A stretch of 64,000 nt of DNA from Isoetes taiwanensis (taxonomy: Eukaryota; Streptophyta; Lycopodiopsida; Isoetales; Isoetaceae): NCBI GenBank assembly GCA_021234155.1, contig JAJEKV010000062.1, forward strand, positions 6,418,432 through 6,482,431, written 5' to 3'. Both the position numbers and the translations under genes were made by a program. Below the pieces are notes generated by a model. It searched no databases, had not been told where the DNA came from, and saw only the letters and a program-made list of their open reading frames with translations. Positions 43,814 through 55,251 of the stretch are shown here, one piece after another. The first letter of the stretch is position 1, and each line of letters opens with the position of its first letter.

Positions 43814-46800
43814 TCATTCTGCAAGAAAGAACGCCACATCATTCAGACTTGGCGAGAGACCTGAAGTACAAGGTTCTTCAGAAGTCACGTGGACCGCTCT
43901 GTACACCATCCAAAATAAAATTTCCACATCATCATACAAGTAACAAAACTGATGACCCCATGTCATGGGTAATTCCAATTCCAAATAATTATCTTCCACC
44001 GTCTCTTCGAGAGCGTTTTACAGGCATGCAAGATTCCTTATACTCACCACGATAGCGAGAGTTGCTTGCATTAGGCTGCTGTATTCTTGTAGTTCTGAGG
44101 TCTCTCACAGGCACATATTGCTGCTGAGTTGATGCAACTTCACGATAACCATTACGCAGATGTTGTGCTTCAAACCTTGTTCTTTCGCCATCAACTCTTG
44201 GCATTCGTCTGCTAAATCCTGAAGAGCCTGCAAATGGATCTTCAACATCCAGTACGCCTTCACATGATAGAACATAAGCAAGGGTATGAACAGATTCTGT
44301 GAGCATATCTGGTAATCTTCTATGTGGATGTTTTATCTGCACAAGAACAAACAGATACTTCTTAAGACAAGTCCTGGGACAAAATATCTGTAGTTTGCAG
44401 TTCCCGTACCTTATATGCAAGTGCAGCCATCAGCCGCTGGCGCAAGCAGTAAACTTGTGCAACCATGATAGATGTGGACCTAAATCGAAGCCACCGGTCC
44501 AATACAACTGCAATTGCATTATCAGGAGAATCCATGAGTTGCTTCTCCTTAGGGGGCTTTTCCTTGAAGGTCAAAGGATCATCAGGGTCATCATCTTCAG
44601 CTTCATCATCATCTGAATCTTCTCTGGAATCAAGGGGTGCAGCAACTAATTCACTGCAGATAAATAGCAATGGATGTGGCTTCACGAGGGTGCTGTTCCG
44701 AACATAGACTTGGGCTTCTCCTCGGGTAATCTCATCAAATGCTAACAGATGGTTCACATATGTCTCACTTTTCTGGGAGCCATAATGAATAAGACGGAAG
44801 TTGGAGGACTGTGGATGTATACGGACCTTTTCTCCTCTTGCAGTTTGCACCACCCCTTTGCGCCCATTAGAAAGAGGGGGCAGAATAATGCCCACCAATG
44901 GATATAAACGCGCTGTAAGGACAGCTCGTATAATGCCAGCATCATGTGCATTGACGTTGCAAGCATCATTGGCAGGTAAAAATCCTCTCTCTAGAAGTTC
45001 GCGACGCAATTGGCGCCTTACTCCATCCAGCATTATCATAATGCCCGAGGAAATAAAATTGTCTAAACAAAAGCGCTGCTCGTGACCATCTCGTTTCGCT
45101 TCTCTCCAACAGTCAAAGGCAGCAATTACTGCAAAATGGTCACTATAACCACCATATCTAGATGCAAGCTTTTGTTTTGCACCAACTGCGTATTTCCTCC
45201 GGTCTGGGGCCATAGGCAACACAAAGGGCTCGCGACAACCTTCAGCAGCGGCAAGTGTGAGGGCTGGATCAAGGCAATTAAGTAAAATGGCAAGCATCAA
45301 CATTTTGGCTGTTGCAGGATGCACTGGCAAAGGACCAAGCCGCTGCCCAATTTCTGTAAGTTCTTCTTTATCAGTAAGAGCTTTAAGATCCACAAGCAAC
45401 TGAATAGCATTCTGAATTGCAATATCTACTGGAGGATCAAGAGCCCTGCTTAAGAAATCTCTGATTTTTGCATTAGGTTGCAGAAGTTTGACCTGTAAAG
45501 AAGACAGCATTGGTAAGGATACAACAGAAACTGCTAATAAAGCATAGAATAGAGCTCATTTCCTTGTTACTACCTTCAGACAGATTTCTTCAAGGGGAGT
45601 TCTTTTCATTTCAGGAACTTGATACTCCGGCAATGCAGCAGCTCGAACTTTAGAAAACATATGATAGCAAACTCCTGGCTGACATCTACCAGCACGACCT
45701 TCACGTTGTTTTGAACTGGCCTTTGAGATCCATGCAGTCTGGAATGTTGATACGTTTGTGTATGGATCGTAACTTTTTTCTTTGATTCTTCCACTATCAA
45801 TGACATAGACAATGTCATCAATGGTAATTGCTGTTTCTGCAATGTTGGTGGCTAAAATAATCTTGCGAACACCGTGAGGTGGTCTATGGAATATTTTCTT
45901 TTGTTCAATCATGGGTATCATAGAATGTAGTGGTAATATAAGATACTTTGATGGGTCACCAAAAATATGGGAAGACAGCAAAAGATCTTTGCACCTAGTG
46001 ATGTCTTCCCAACCTGGGAAAAATATTAAAATTGCTCCATTTGTTGCTGAGTCAAGTGTTGTACAAAGCTTACACAGAAGGCGTTGTATCAATAAAATAT
46101 CAACCTCTTCTTGGTCAATAGATTTATGATAATCACCAAGTAAGGCAGCTTCTTTGTCAGCCAAAGATTTACTTTGGTGCTCGGTAATAAGTGCAATAAC
46201 TTCATCCTGCCTATGCTCCTTCGCCCAGCCTAAGACATCATAATTGTTCTTTGAAACCAAAGACCAGTCTGCCCCAAGAGACAAAAGCAATGCAACATCA
46301 TCAACCCTACCCTTTCCAGCAGCTATCATCAGGGCAGTTGCACCTGTTAGAGAATGTTGATAATTTACCACCAGAGGACCACCACCCTCTGCTAAAACTT
46401 CCATTAGTGGTTCAAAGTCATCCTCTGACCAGGCACACATTAGTGCAGCATCCATTTTCTCAGCATCTTCCTTCGTAATGCTAATCCTGGTACCTTCAGC
46501 CATCTTATCTATACTTGTGGTTGTGTCATCCTTGGAATTTGTCATTGTAAGAATGTCCTCCAAATAATAAACTTGAACCTGTAACAAAAGGTTCAGTCCC
46601 TTCACTTAAGTCCAAAATACACTACGCATTATTTGGACTTACAGGAAATGTAAAACCTGGAACTTGGATAACGGGACAGTTACCAAAGTAGGCAGAAAAT
46701 ATTGCTGTATCTAGCGTGGCACTCATTAAAATCTAGACAGGTCCCAAAAGAAGATATCAGCTTCTGGATCTTTTATATTATTTAATCTAATATCTGATTT

Positions 46801-49800
46801 AAAAAGATAACTAACCACATGTAAATCTGGCCTTAATGATAGAAGATCCCTGCATCATGTGAAAAGATCTAGGTTGTTGCATCAAAAATACAAGAAACTA
46901 AAAAGGGGGGTATTAAACTAGAGCTCACTTGAGCACAACCAGCAAGAAGTCTGCATTGCAGTCGCGTTCATGAATTTCATCCTGCAACATGAACAACTTA
47001 GTGCTTCTTCCAGAAGTCGCACAAATGCATAAGGGTTAAACAAAAGTGCTACAGCAATGAATTCAATTGCACCAACGAAAACATGTAACAGAAAACCTAT
47101 TTTCCGAATGCATGCAGGTCTATACCAGACTGGCTGTGAGCTTCAAGTTCTTGACTTCATATGGCGACATATCATACCCAATATGACATCTTAGCATAGG
47201 TGGAATACTATACGCATTTGACACTTTTAACACTCTTGTATAAAAGCCAGAGGGTCTGTCAAAGTCGCCTTTCCCATATGGTTCATACTTCTTAAGAATT
47301 TCACTTGGTTCTTTTGAACTTCTTAATCCTTTTGTCTGGCTTAGCAAAATATCTTCAGAGTGCGTAACAATATCGTGTATAGACCTGTGATCTGCACCTG
47401 CAATCTCTTTGTAGTTACTTATACTTTCCTGAATGCCACAACTTATTTTGCTGCTTGCTACCAGCAATTAAACTCGAATTCGTAAGGATGAATGCGACCT
47501 CCAGTAGATGTGGCTGCTTTGCTTCCATGGAGACGAACAGCCACCTCAGGTCCCTCGTGCTATTTTCAAATTTGGGTGGGCGGCTTAGAAGCTAATGAAC
47601 AACACCAACACCTATAGAAATCAAATATTCCATTTGTGTTCTGCTATTTCTTTAGAATTGTTGCTACCATTCAACATAAGGCCTACAAAGCTTACATGTG
47701 TATTTTTTGTAAAAGAATAAATTATAAAAGTAGCAACAGATGCAATGGGGTAATCTATCACGCACCACAATAACATGAGTAGCATCAAGACCATCTGCAC
47801 TTGCATCATCTGGCGTAACCAACTTGCGGAGTAAAATACCATTTGTACAAAGAAGCAAAGAACACCGAGGTCCAACTTTTGCTTCTAGCCTTATCTGCAC
47901 AACCATATTGGATGTTACTGAGGAATGGAAAGAAAGAAAGGAAACAACATGTAATGCAAAGATCTTAAAGATTAAGCGTGGCAGTGTATTAACGTTTGAA
48001 AATTTGATCCTTTTTTTTAAGCAAATGGTTCTCACCCATAATGTTAGATATCTGAAAATTACTTTGACATCTTTTTCCTTCATGTTTTGTCTACATACCG
48101 TACACAAAAACCACCACTTGATTGGAGGGATATAGTTCATTTCAAACACCAATTCTTGTGAACTCGATCATTATTCGACCAATATATCCTCTCAAAACCA
48201 AGTAGAGTAAGGTGCCTTGTGAACATTATAAAACGTAGACATAGTAGCTAAATTAGTTTTAACTATGCAATAAGGTCAAAATCTCCTCTGCCAACATTAC
48301 TTCTTTCCCAAAGGATTATTGCAATGCTGGAGATGCAATAGGCATGTTAAGGGCCAACCGCGCTTAAGAGATACCTCATCGCTTAGCCTATCAGAAACAT
48401 CCAGATGCCAAAAAGTTTTTTGAGATTCTTATAAGGAAAAGTACACTAATGACACACAATGAAAATGAAGAATGATAAAGCTATGAATACCAAAACAGGC
48501 CGCCAGACACTTTGGCCACTACAATTATAGGAAATTTTCCTGGCCATGTTGAGAAGGTGCAAGATTGAAAGAAGAATGTTGAGTAATGGCATTTGAAATG
48601 ATTTCTGATCCAATAAAAGTGAGGTCTTGGAGCTGAAAAGGTGGTGTTCAAGGCAATCTTCCATTTGATTTGACTTCCAAATTTCACCTTTAACATCAAA
48701 ATGAGCACCAAGATGCCATCCAATTCCTCAATGCAACCCATACATGTGCAATGTTTGATTGAACAAACATGCATGCGTTGTTGGCAATGAAAAAGGCAGA
48801 AGAAACATTTCTGACTGTCCAGACCCATACTTACAAATCCAAAATTTGACGTTTCAAACCAATCATGTATGCATTGTTGGTGAGCAGGAGGCAAAAGGAA
48901 TCACCCTCTATTGCAAGTTTTTTTCCAATCATTCCTTGTCCAGGATTACACATCTGCTCTCTTTGCATATGCCGGCAGTGTTTCATGATAATGTCCTACT
49001 ATTGGCTAGCATTTTCTGAATGCATGCTGCAATAGCTGGTTTTCTTAGTTCAATTAGGCTGTCATATGACACAATTTGTTAGTTCCTTTTTGCTGTTGCT
49101 TTTTCTTAAATCAATTCCTCTGGCTATTCGCTCGTGTTTTTTTAAATAAATTTATTGCTATCTACATATGACAGAAATGCATTTAACTTATTTAAGGGAA
49201 TGACAGAAATGAGTCCAACTTATGTAAGGGAAATTATGTCTTAACCTTTCTTTTCAGCAATAACCAAAAAAACATAGAAATCAAGAGAATTTAGCCTTGT
49301 CAATGTTCAAATATAGTTAAATGGTAACCTGATAGCCTATGCTTTCGCCAACAGACTCTCCACGTTCTGTAGCAATACGATCAGCCACTGCAACAAGCAA
49401 TGCAATGCTGAACTTAATTGTTTTCCGAAAGCACTTCACAAATGTCTAAAAATAATCTCACTCGACAGAGATGTTACATCCAAACTAAATATTGACAAGG
49501 GCGCACACAACCTTATGAAGCCCATGTCACATCAAGAAGAAAAAACTTGAAAGTGCATTGCACATCAGATATCACCATTGATCATTGTGTAATGCTCAAA
49601 ACTAAGCCTTCAGGATAAGTTCTTTCTTAGGATGACAACCTAAAACCTGTAAACCTTTGCCCATTATAACGACACAACAGTTCGGAAGATCTGCTAACAA
49701 TTTCCAGTCCAAGAAGACAGTCATCTCTATTCCAGTGAAAAATTAGCGTAAGAAATCCAAACATTAAATAATTTTTAACCTGAAATAGCTGAAATTCTCC

Positions 49801-52044
49801 GGGGTTGTGTGCAAATAACTTTGCATGGTTTACCCTGACTCCACATTGTATCAAGGATAAATTGGGGAACCTGTTAACTCAATTGGGACCAGAATATAAG
49901 GCATGTAACAATTCAGATCGAAAACAAATCAAATCAGAGAGAATAAAAGTTTTATGCCACGCATTTCTCACCAAATAATACGGGTATTTCTGCCTAATAA
50001 CTTTAAATCATTTCAGGGAACATATGGCTGATTCAAGAAAACTCTTGCTGAATGGGATGTGAGAAGAGATTGCATAAAAGAGCAAGTGAAGCTTGCCGAC
50101 CAAATAGCTTAAACCCCATGAGAAAACCCTCCGTCAAACATAATATAGACTATGGACGCGATGCCTCAACTAGCGCTCCACATTTGGCACACAAGCAATG
50201 GCTTATACTCCAACAATTTCCGCTCTAACTTTTTAAAGTCATTTGTTTTTTGATAATCATCAGGCAAATTTCAGATATGAAAAGTAAAATAGATCCATAA
50301 GACCACAAAACTGATCAGTCCACTTTGATATCGAGAAACAAGTTAGCAAACATGGGCAAATGCTGGCAGACCTGAGTTGTCTTTCCACAACCTGTTTCAC
50401 CAGCAATTAATACCACCTGTCCTGCCAGATACAAAGTGATGCAGATCAAATTACAGAACAAATAACATGAAGGTTATCTTATTGCTAACATCCACCTGCT
50501 TTATAGCCAAATGTGATAACTGCATTCAACCAAAAGTTATTCCCCACAGATTGACCCTCCCTTTGAATCTCACCAGACAATGTGCATTTTTTAAGCCGTG
50601 CAAAACTTGAAAGTTTTAAAAGACACCTATGTAATAGCCCTTAATTGTGATGGTAGACTTAAAAAACAAAGCCTCTTTCAATAGAAAAGCCTATAAACTG
50701 ATCCTATATATTATCCTTGTCGAGTTGTGGCAGCTTATATTTCCACTACTATGTAAGGTGTCCTCAGCAGATAAGCAATATCTTTCCACCAATAGCTCCA
50801 TCTGCTACCTAGTAGAATAGTACTGTATTAACCGCTGAAACCTTGAATTGCAAGAGACGTTCCATAGACCTTGAGAATAACAATTGAATTGCATAAGACA
50901 ATAAGCTTATCTTCACAATATTGGGGACCTTTTTAAAACGTTTGCTCCAATGCAAAGCAGAGAGGAACCTAAAGGGATTACAACTTCCTGGTGTGTCTTT
51001 TAAAAGTTAACTAGTGTTTGAACATCTCCTTGGTTCACTATACATAAAAATTATACTCTTTAACTAACGTTGTACATCACATGAATTATAGGCTACATTA
51101 CCTGATGTTTCTCTACAGCAGATGTAATCGTATTTTTAAAAGCCGTTATTGGAAGCTTGGCTCGATCTTCAGAAATCTGCATAAAACATCCTCAAATGTT
51201 AGCTTAGAAACTCCAAGATGTCTCATAAAAATTGTTGTCTCACCTTCCGAACAGCTGGCATCTTCTCTATGCGTGCAGAAAGTAGAGTGACTTGCTTGGA
51301 TATTTCCTCAGAAGACATTATCATACCAGATTTGTTAACAATCCCTGAATCAGGTTTCCTCAAAATCTTTGCAGGAATGTTGAATGTGCTATCGTCTTCG
51401 TTCTCGACAGGAGGAAACTTCAAGAACAGTTCATGTATCTTTTGCTCACTATGAGACGAAAAAGAAAGCTCTGCAGCTTTGGATTGAGCTTTGGATTGGT
51501 TCGAACTTGACTTGTACACTGATAAACGTCGTTCGTTCCCCTTACTGGCATAATGGAGCATGTTGCATACAATCAAAACACCGATCATGAGAACAGCATC
51601 CACCAGATAAAACTTGTTATGGTTCTATGACAACATACCCATGACTCTTTGATTTGAAGCCCATTTTCTTACAGAAATCATGAACTACTGCCCGGTCATG
51701 ATTGCTTAGTCCGGCTTCAAATGTCATCTCTGCAAATGGCCAATCGCTGTAAATGTAAAAGTAATGCCAATTCCATATACAAATAGTAAACTGCTGCTGC
51801 AATCAGAATCTAGTCTATGGTGTTGACAGAAATTTCGTTGAGATAACCTGTTCAATATTTTCTCTTCTCCATGTAAATGAAACAAAATAAGAAGCAAAAG
51901 GGTAATGTCGTTACGTTCTTCAGGACTATCACGGAATTTTTGAAGCCTCTCCATAAGGTCGATGCGATCGGCCTCAGAAACGGGGCGCAAGCCTGGAGCC
52001 ATTCCACCTCGGCCCCTGCCGGAATCTCTTCCTCTGCCCGCCAT
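43814..52044 (-). CDS. NIH: DExH-box RNA helicase with R3H and ankyrin repeats (NIH/HVT1 type), 15 exons
   Basis: An ATP-dependent RNA/DNA helicase, likely nuclear. Exons: 52044-51915, 51729-51639, 51544-51244, 51176-51102, 50416-50372, 49870-49780, 49387-49329, 47894-47766, 46981-46929, 46849-46816, 46732-46643, 46578-45574, 45492-44410, 44336-44048, then a last codon and stop at 43818-43814. The frame holds throughout, giving about 1159 residues. It has an RG-rich start, then an R3H domain (residues about 24-75, [12 protein letters not shown]...SKSHG), Walker [11 protein letters not shown] (205-214), TQPRR (235-239), DEIH (308-311) and SAT (340-342). Ankyrin repeats (about 409-497) sit between the two RecA lobes. 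[15 protein letters not shown] and QREGRAGR follow (about 552, 610, 657), then HA2 and OB-fold regions and an acidic patch. This matches plant NIH/HVT1; animal YTHDC2 shares the layout but adds a YTH domain, absent here. If the last intron is retained, a 20-residue basic tail replaces the end. Confidence 0.92.
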
Positions 52045-52192
52045 GGCTCTCCAATCAGCTCCGCAAGTGTATGTTTGAACTCTCAGTGTACAGATTTGTG
52101 TACTTTGGATTATGGCCTAGAGTAGGAACTAAAAGGTGGTTGTTTTGCTGGGCATAACCACAACCTCCAACTTTTATTCAACGATGAAGCGC

Positions 52193-52200
52193 CTTATACC
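52193..52200 (-). promoter_or_regulatory. Possible TATA box of the helicase gene
   Basis: On the minus strand GGTATAAGGC lies about 150 bp upstream of the start codon at 52044, with a second A-rich candidate (GAATAAAAG) near 52172-52180. Neither can be confirmed without transcript ends. Confidence 0.3.
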
Positions 52201-52254
52201 CCTGTGGGTCGCCCAAATTATTTTGGTGACGCCACGTGGCACTCGCCAATATTA

Positions 52255-52272
52255 AGATAGATAGATAGATAG
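52255..52272 (+). repeat. (GATA)n microsatellite
   Basis: Four and a half uninterrupted ATAG units, about 210 bp upstream of the helicase start codon. Confidence 0.85.
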
Positions 52273-52324
52273 TAGTTTTAATGGAAATAGGGCGGACGAT
52301 TCCGTTCAGCCGGAGCCGGTTGTT

Positions 52325-52500
52325 TTGGGTTTGCTTCGAGATGCTTTACCTACAAGGCTTCTGCAAAGCTTCCTGCAAGGCTTCGGTTCATCTACAAGGC
52401 TTCGACTTCATCCAAGGTTCTTCAAGGCTTCAGCATCGGCCCCAAGGTTCTTCATCTTCGAGGTTCTTCAAGGCTTCGGTTCCTCCATCTGCAAGGCCTG
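52325..52500 (+). repeat. 'caaggcttc' minisatellite-like tract
   Basis: The words caaggcttc, caaggttcttc and aggcttcgg recur roughly every 15-30 bp, without a fixed period. No coding meaning is evident. Confidence 0.5.
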
Positions 52501-52603
52501 ACTTCTTCATCAGCTGCTGCCACATACAGATCTTCATATAAATCTATATTTAGATTTTCATAGGCAATTCTTGTGGCAACCGGGCGAAGTTTTGACAAGC
52601 TCC

Positions 52604-52741
52604 CACTTCTCCATTTTGTAGGGAAAGGGCGGGGCTCCCCTTCGAAAAATTAGGCGGACCGGCCTCGGCCGGCCGCTGGGGCCCCCGCCATTTTTGGCGA
52701 AGGGGAGCCCCCGCCCTTCCCCTATACAAAATGGAAGTTCG
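52604..52741. mobile_element. GC-rich fold-back element, type CCATTTTGTAGGG
   Basis: The arm at 52611-52644 (CCATTTTGTAGGGAAAGGGC onward) is matched in reverse complement by 52698-52734. Between them lies a second palindrome (GGCCTCGGCCGGCC region). The ends resemble those of 53460-53577, so both are probably one family of non-autonomous elements. Confidence 0.65.
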
Positions 52742-53270
52742 TCGATGGAATTGGTTTTTATTGTGCCACGTGTCCTCCATTCCATCGCGGAATGGAAGTT
52801 GGGACGAGCTTTTCCGCCATCCCAGAATAAGAAAACGCAATCCGCTTTCATCCAGAACAAGAAACAAGAAACCGGTAAGAAGAAATAGCGTCGCTATCGC
52901 TTAATCCGGCCATCGCTAATGCTTAATCCTTTAGAAAGTCCAAGAATCCGGGCCAACATCGCTTTTATCCAAAGCCATCAAGCTATCGCTTAATCCGGCC
53001 CAATGCTCGCTTTAAACCATTAGAAAGTCCAAGAATCATACAAATTTAGTCATTTGCACCTTCAAAATCCCCCGTTTTTCAACTTCATGAGCCTTTTGGA
53101 CCTAAAATCTCAAGCCTTTCCCACCGTGAAATCAAGCTTCCACCGTAAATCAAGCCTTTATCCAGACAAACAAGAACCCGGCTCTACCGAATCAAATACG
53201 GCTTTTTTAAACAGCGCCTAATGCTTTAATCCGGCCCAATGCTCGCTTTTAAACCTAGCTCCACCGTGAA
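52742..53270. other. Spacer with short dispersed words
   Basis: The phrases 'cgcttaatccggcc' and 'cattagaaagtccaagaatc' recur two or three times at 52900-53240, suggesting an old tandem or nested repeat. No gene seen. Confidence 0.45.
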
Positions 53271-53277
53271 CGAAATC

Positions 53278-53338
53278 CGTAAACCGTAAAACCGTAAAAC
53301 CGTAAAAACCGTAAAACCGTAAAACCGTAAAACCGTAA
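53278..53338 (+). repeat. AAAACCGT octamer tandem repeat
   Basis: About seven copies of the 8-mer CGTAAAAC (one with an extra A) in a row. It is not the plant telomere motif. Confidence 0.85.
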
Positions 53339-53459
53339 CCCAGCTCCACAAGAAGCCTTTATCTGCAGAAATCGAAGCCTTTATCTTGCAGAAACAAGAA
53401 CCCAGCTCCACCAGAAATCGAAGCCTTTCTTGCAGAAATAAGGACCCAGCTCCCAACTT

Positions 53460-53577
53460 CCATTTTGTTGGGAATGGAAGGGGTCGCCCTTAGGTTTGGA
53501 AGGGACCCCCTCATTTCTTGGCCGGGGGGGCCTTCCAAACAGGAAAGGGCCTCCCCCCTTCCATTCCCCAATACATT
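53460..53577. mobile_element. GC-rich fold-back element, type CCATTTTGTTGGG
   Basis: CATTTTGTTGGGAATGGAAG at 53461 pairs with CTTCCATTCCCCAATACATTG at the other end (53557-53577). A nested inner pair (GTTTGGAAGG with CCTTCCAAAC) lies inside. Same family as 52604-52741. Confidence 0.6.
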
Positions 53578-54820
53578 GCCTCCTAAAATATGACTTATTA
53601 CATAAGATTACATCCTATAGTCACTACATCCTATAATCGCTACATCCTAGCCATCCAATAATGGGATATTCCCAAGGATATGCCATACCCAATAACCACA
53701 ACCATCCAGCACAAGTCAAGATGGGGTCAAAACCCCATTTCCACGTCACCCTAAGGTGCATCACAAAGTATTCCATCGAAGTCGAATGCGTACATACACA
53801 ATCACAGGAGTATTTTCCAAAGAGACAGTGAAAGCACCATTGCTGCTATGAAGCAATATTCTGTACAAGCCTCACACTTGCAAAGAAATTTACAGTAGGG
53901 CCTCCTGAATGCACGGCCGAAACCACGGAACAACCTGAAACACAAACCACGGAACAACCTGAAACACAGAACAGGAAGCTGAGTCTGCTGCATACAGGGG
54001 GCTGCAGACCAACCTGCTGCACATGCCACAGGAGCTCCATTGCTGCTGAAGAATGGGCTTCTATGCATCAACTCTCATTCTACCCACAAGAAGAAAGAAA
54101 CAAAGAACACAATGAAGCACGGGGAGTTGAACCCCCTGCCCAAAAGGCAGTTCCGGAAAACCTGTGCAAAACCAGACAACATCTGTTCAAGCGAAACACA
54201 AGCACCAGAAGGAAGAGGGCTTAAAAAAAAGGGATTAATCAGGGCAAGAAAATCGGATTGAAGAGGCCATTATGCCAGGAACTCTCACTGCCACACAAAA
54301 AAAGACAAAACGAAATCATATTTCTTGCCTATGGCGGAAATCGAACATGCTTTTGACTATGGCAGAAGGAAGAATCCAAAATCTCCCATTGACAACAAGA
54401 AAAACCGCAAATGCCATAGCCTGTCTCCAGATTCTCCATCTGTGCCCTGTCGGATTCTGCATCTGCACCCTCTGTGCCCTGAACCCTCCCAGATTAACTC
54501 CATAAATACTGCTGCCAGATTAACAGCTCTAAGAATCGATTTGAAGACGTCGGTTGCCTCTGATCCCTACCAGAATAACTCCGCCATGGCCAAGCAGGCG
54601 CCCAAATGCCCAAATTCGACACGAACCCCACTTTCCTAATACAGAAAGAAAAAAAAAATGGCACACCTTACAAAACCCATACCACATTTAGTGACATCAG
54701 CATAATACTATTTTGGCATACGAATACGCCCTTAAACCATGCACAATCATATGTAATACCACACCCAAACAACATTTTGGGAACTTAATTACATTCCATA
54801 CATATGGTTTATTATATTCT
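53578..54820. other. Intergenic, nothing recognised
   Basis: Open frames at 53802-54071 (minus) and 54325-54639 (plus) resemble no family. A 'accacggaacaacctgaaacaca' word is duplicated near 53920-53965. Confidence 0.4.
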
Positions 54821-54869
54821 ACAAGAAATTTATCACGGCGGCCTTGGCCGCCGCGAACACCTCTCTTGT
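54821..54869 (-). repeat. GC-core hairpin element, copy 3 (inverted)
   Basis: Reverse complement of copies 1 and 2: 'acaagaaatttatcacgg' through 'cgaacacctctcttg', with one change in the stem (CACGG for CGCGG). Confidence 0.7.
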
Positions 54870-55251
54870 TTAAAACCCACACAGTTGTACCTTAATTAAT
54901 GTCGAATGTCTGATAATGCAATATTCATTTGAAGCCAAATTAATGTGAAAGCTTTACGGAAATTGAAATGTATTTGTGATATTTTTTTATGAATATATGC
55001 AGCTCATGCGCAATTTAGTAGTTTGATAACACACGGAATTTAAACCTGTGCTATTGCCTCGTGTTCTCTTGCCCATAGATACATGGTTTCTGTGGTCGAT
55101 GACCATAGGATTCCCACTATATATTATTATAACATTTTTTGCATTCCTTCATTTCTTCCTATTTTTCACTCTATCTCTTCGTCTTTTTTGCCACCATCCG
55201 ATGGCAGACAGTGGGTTTTGAGCCTGGGTGGGTATTGCCCATAACCAATGG

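Noticed and set aside
44465-45285. Plus-strand open frames opposite the helicase exons
   Set aside because: They are antisense to the large exon 13, whose minus-strand frame carries HA2 and OB motifs.
46251-46478. Plus-strand frame opposite the ankyrin region
   Set aside because: Shadow of exon 12; composition follows the sense codons.
53278-53338. Interstitial telomere repeat
   Set aside because: The unit is AAAACCGT, not TTTAGGG or a known plant variant.
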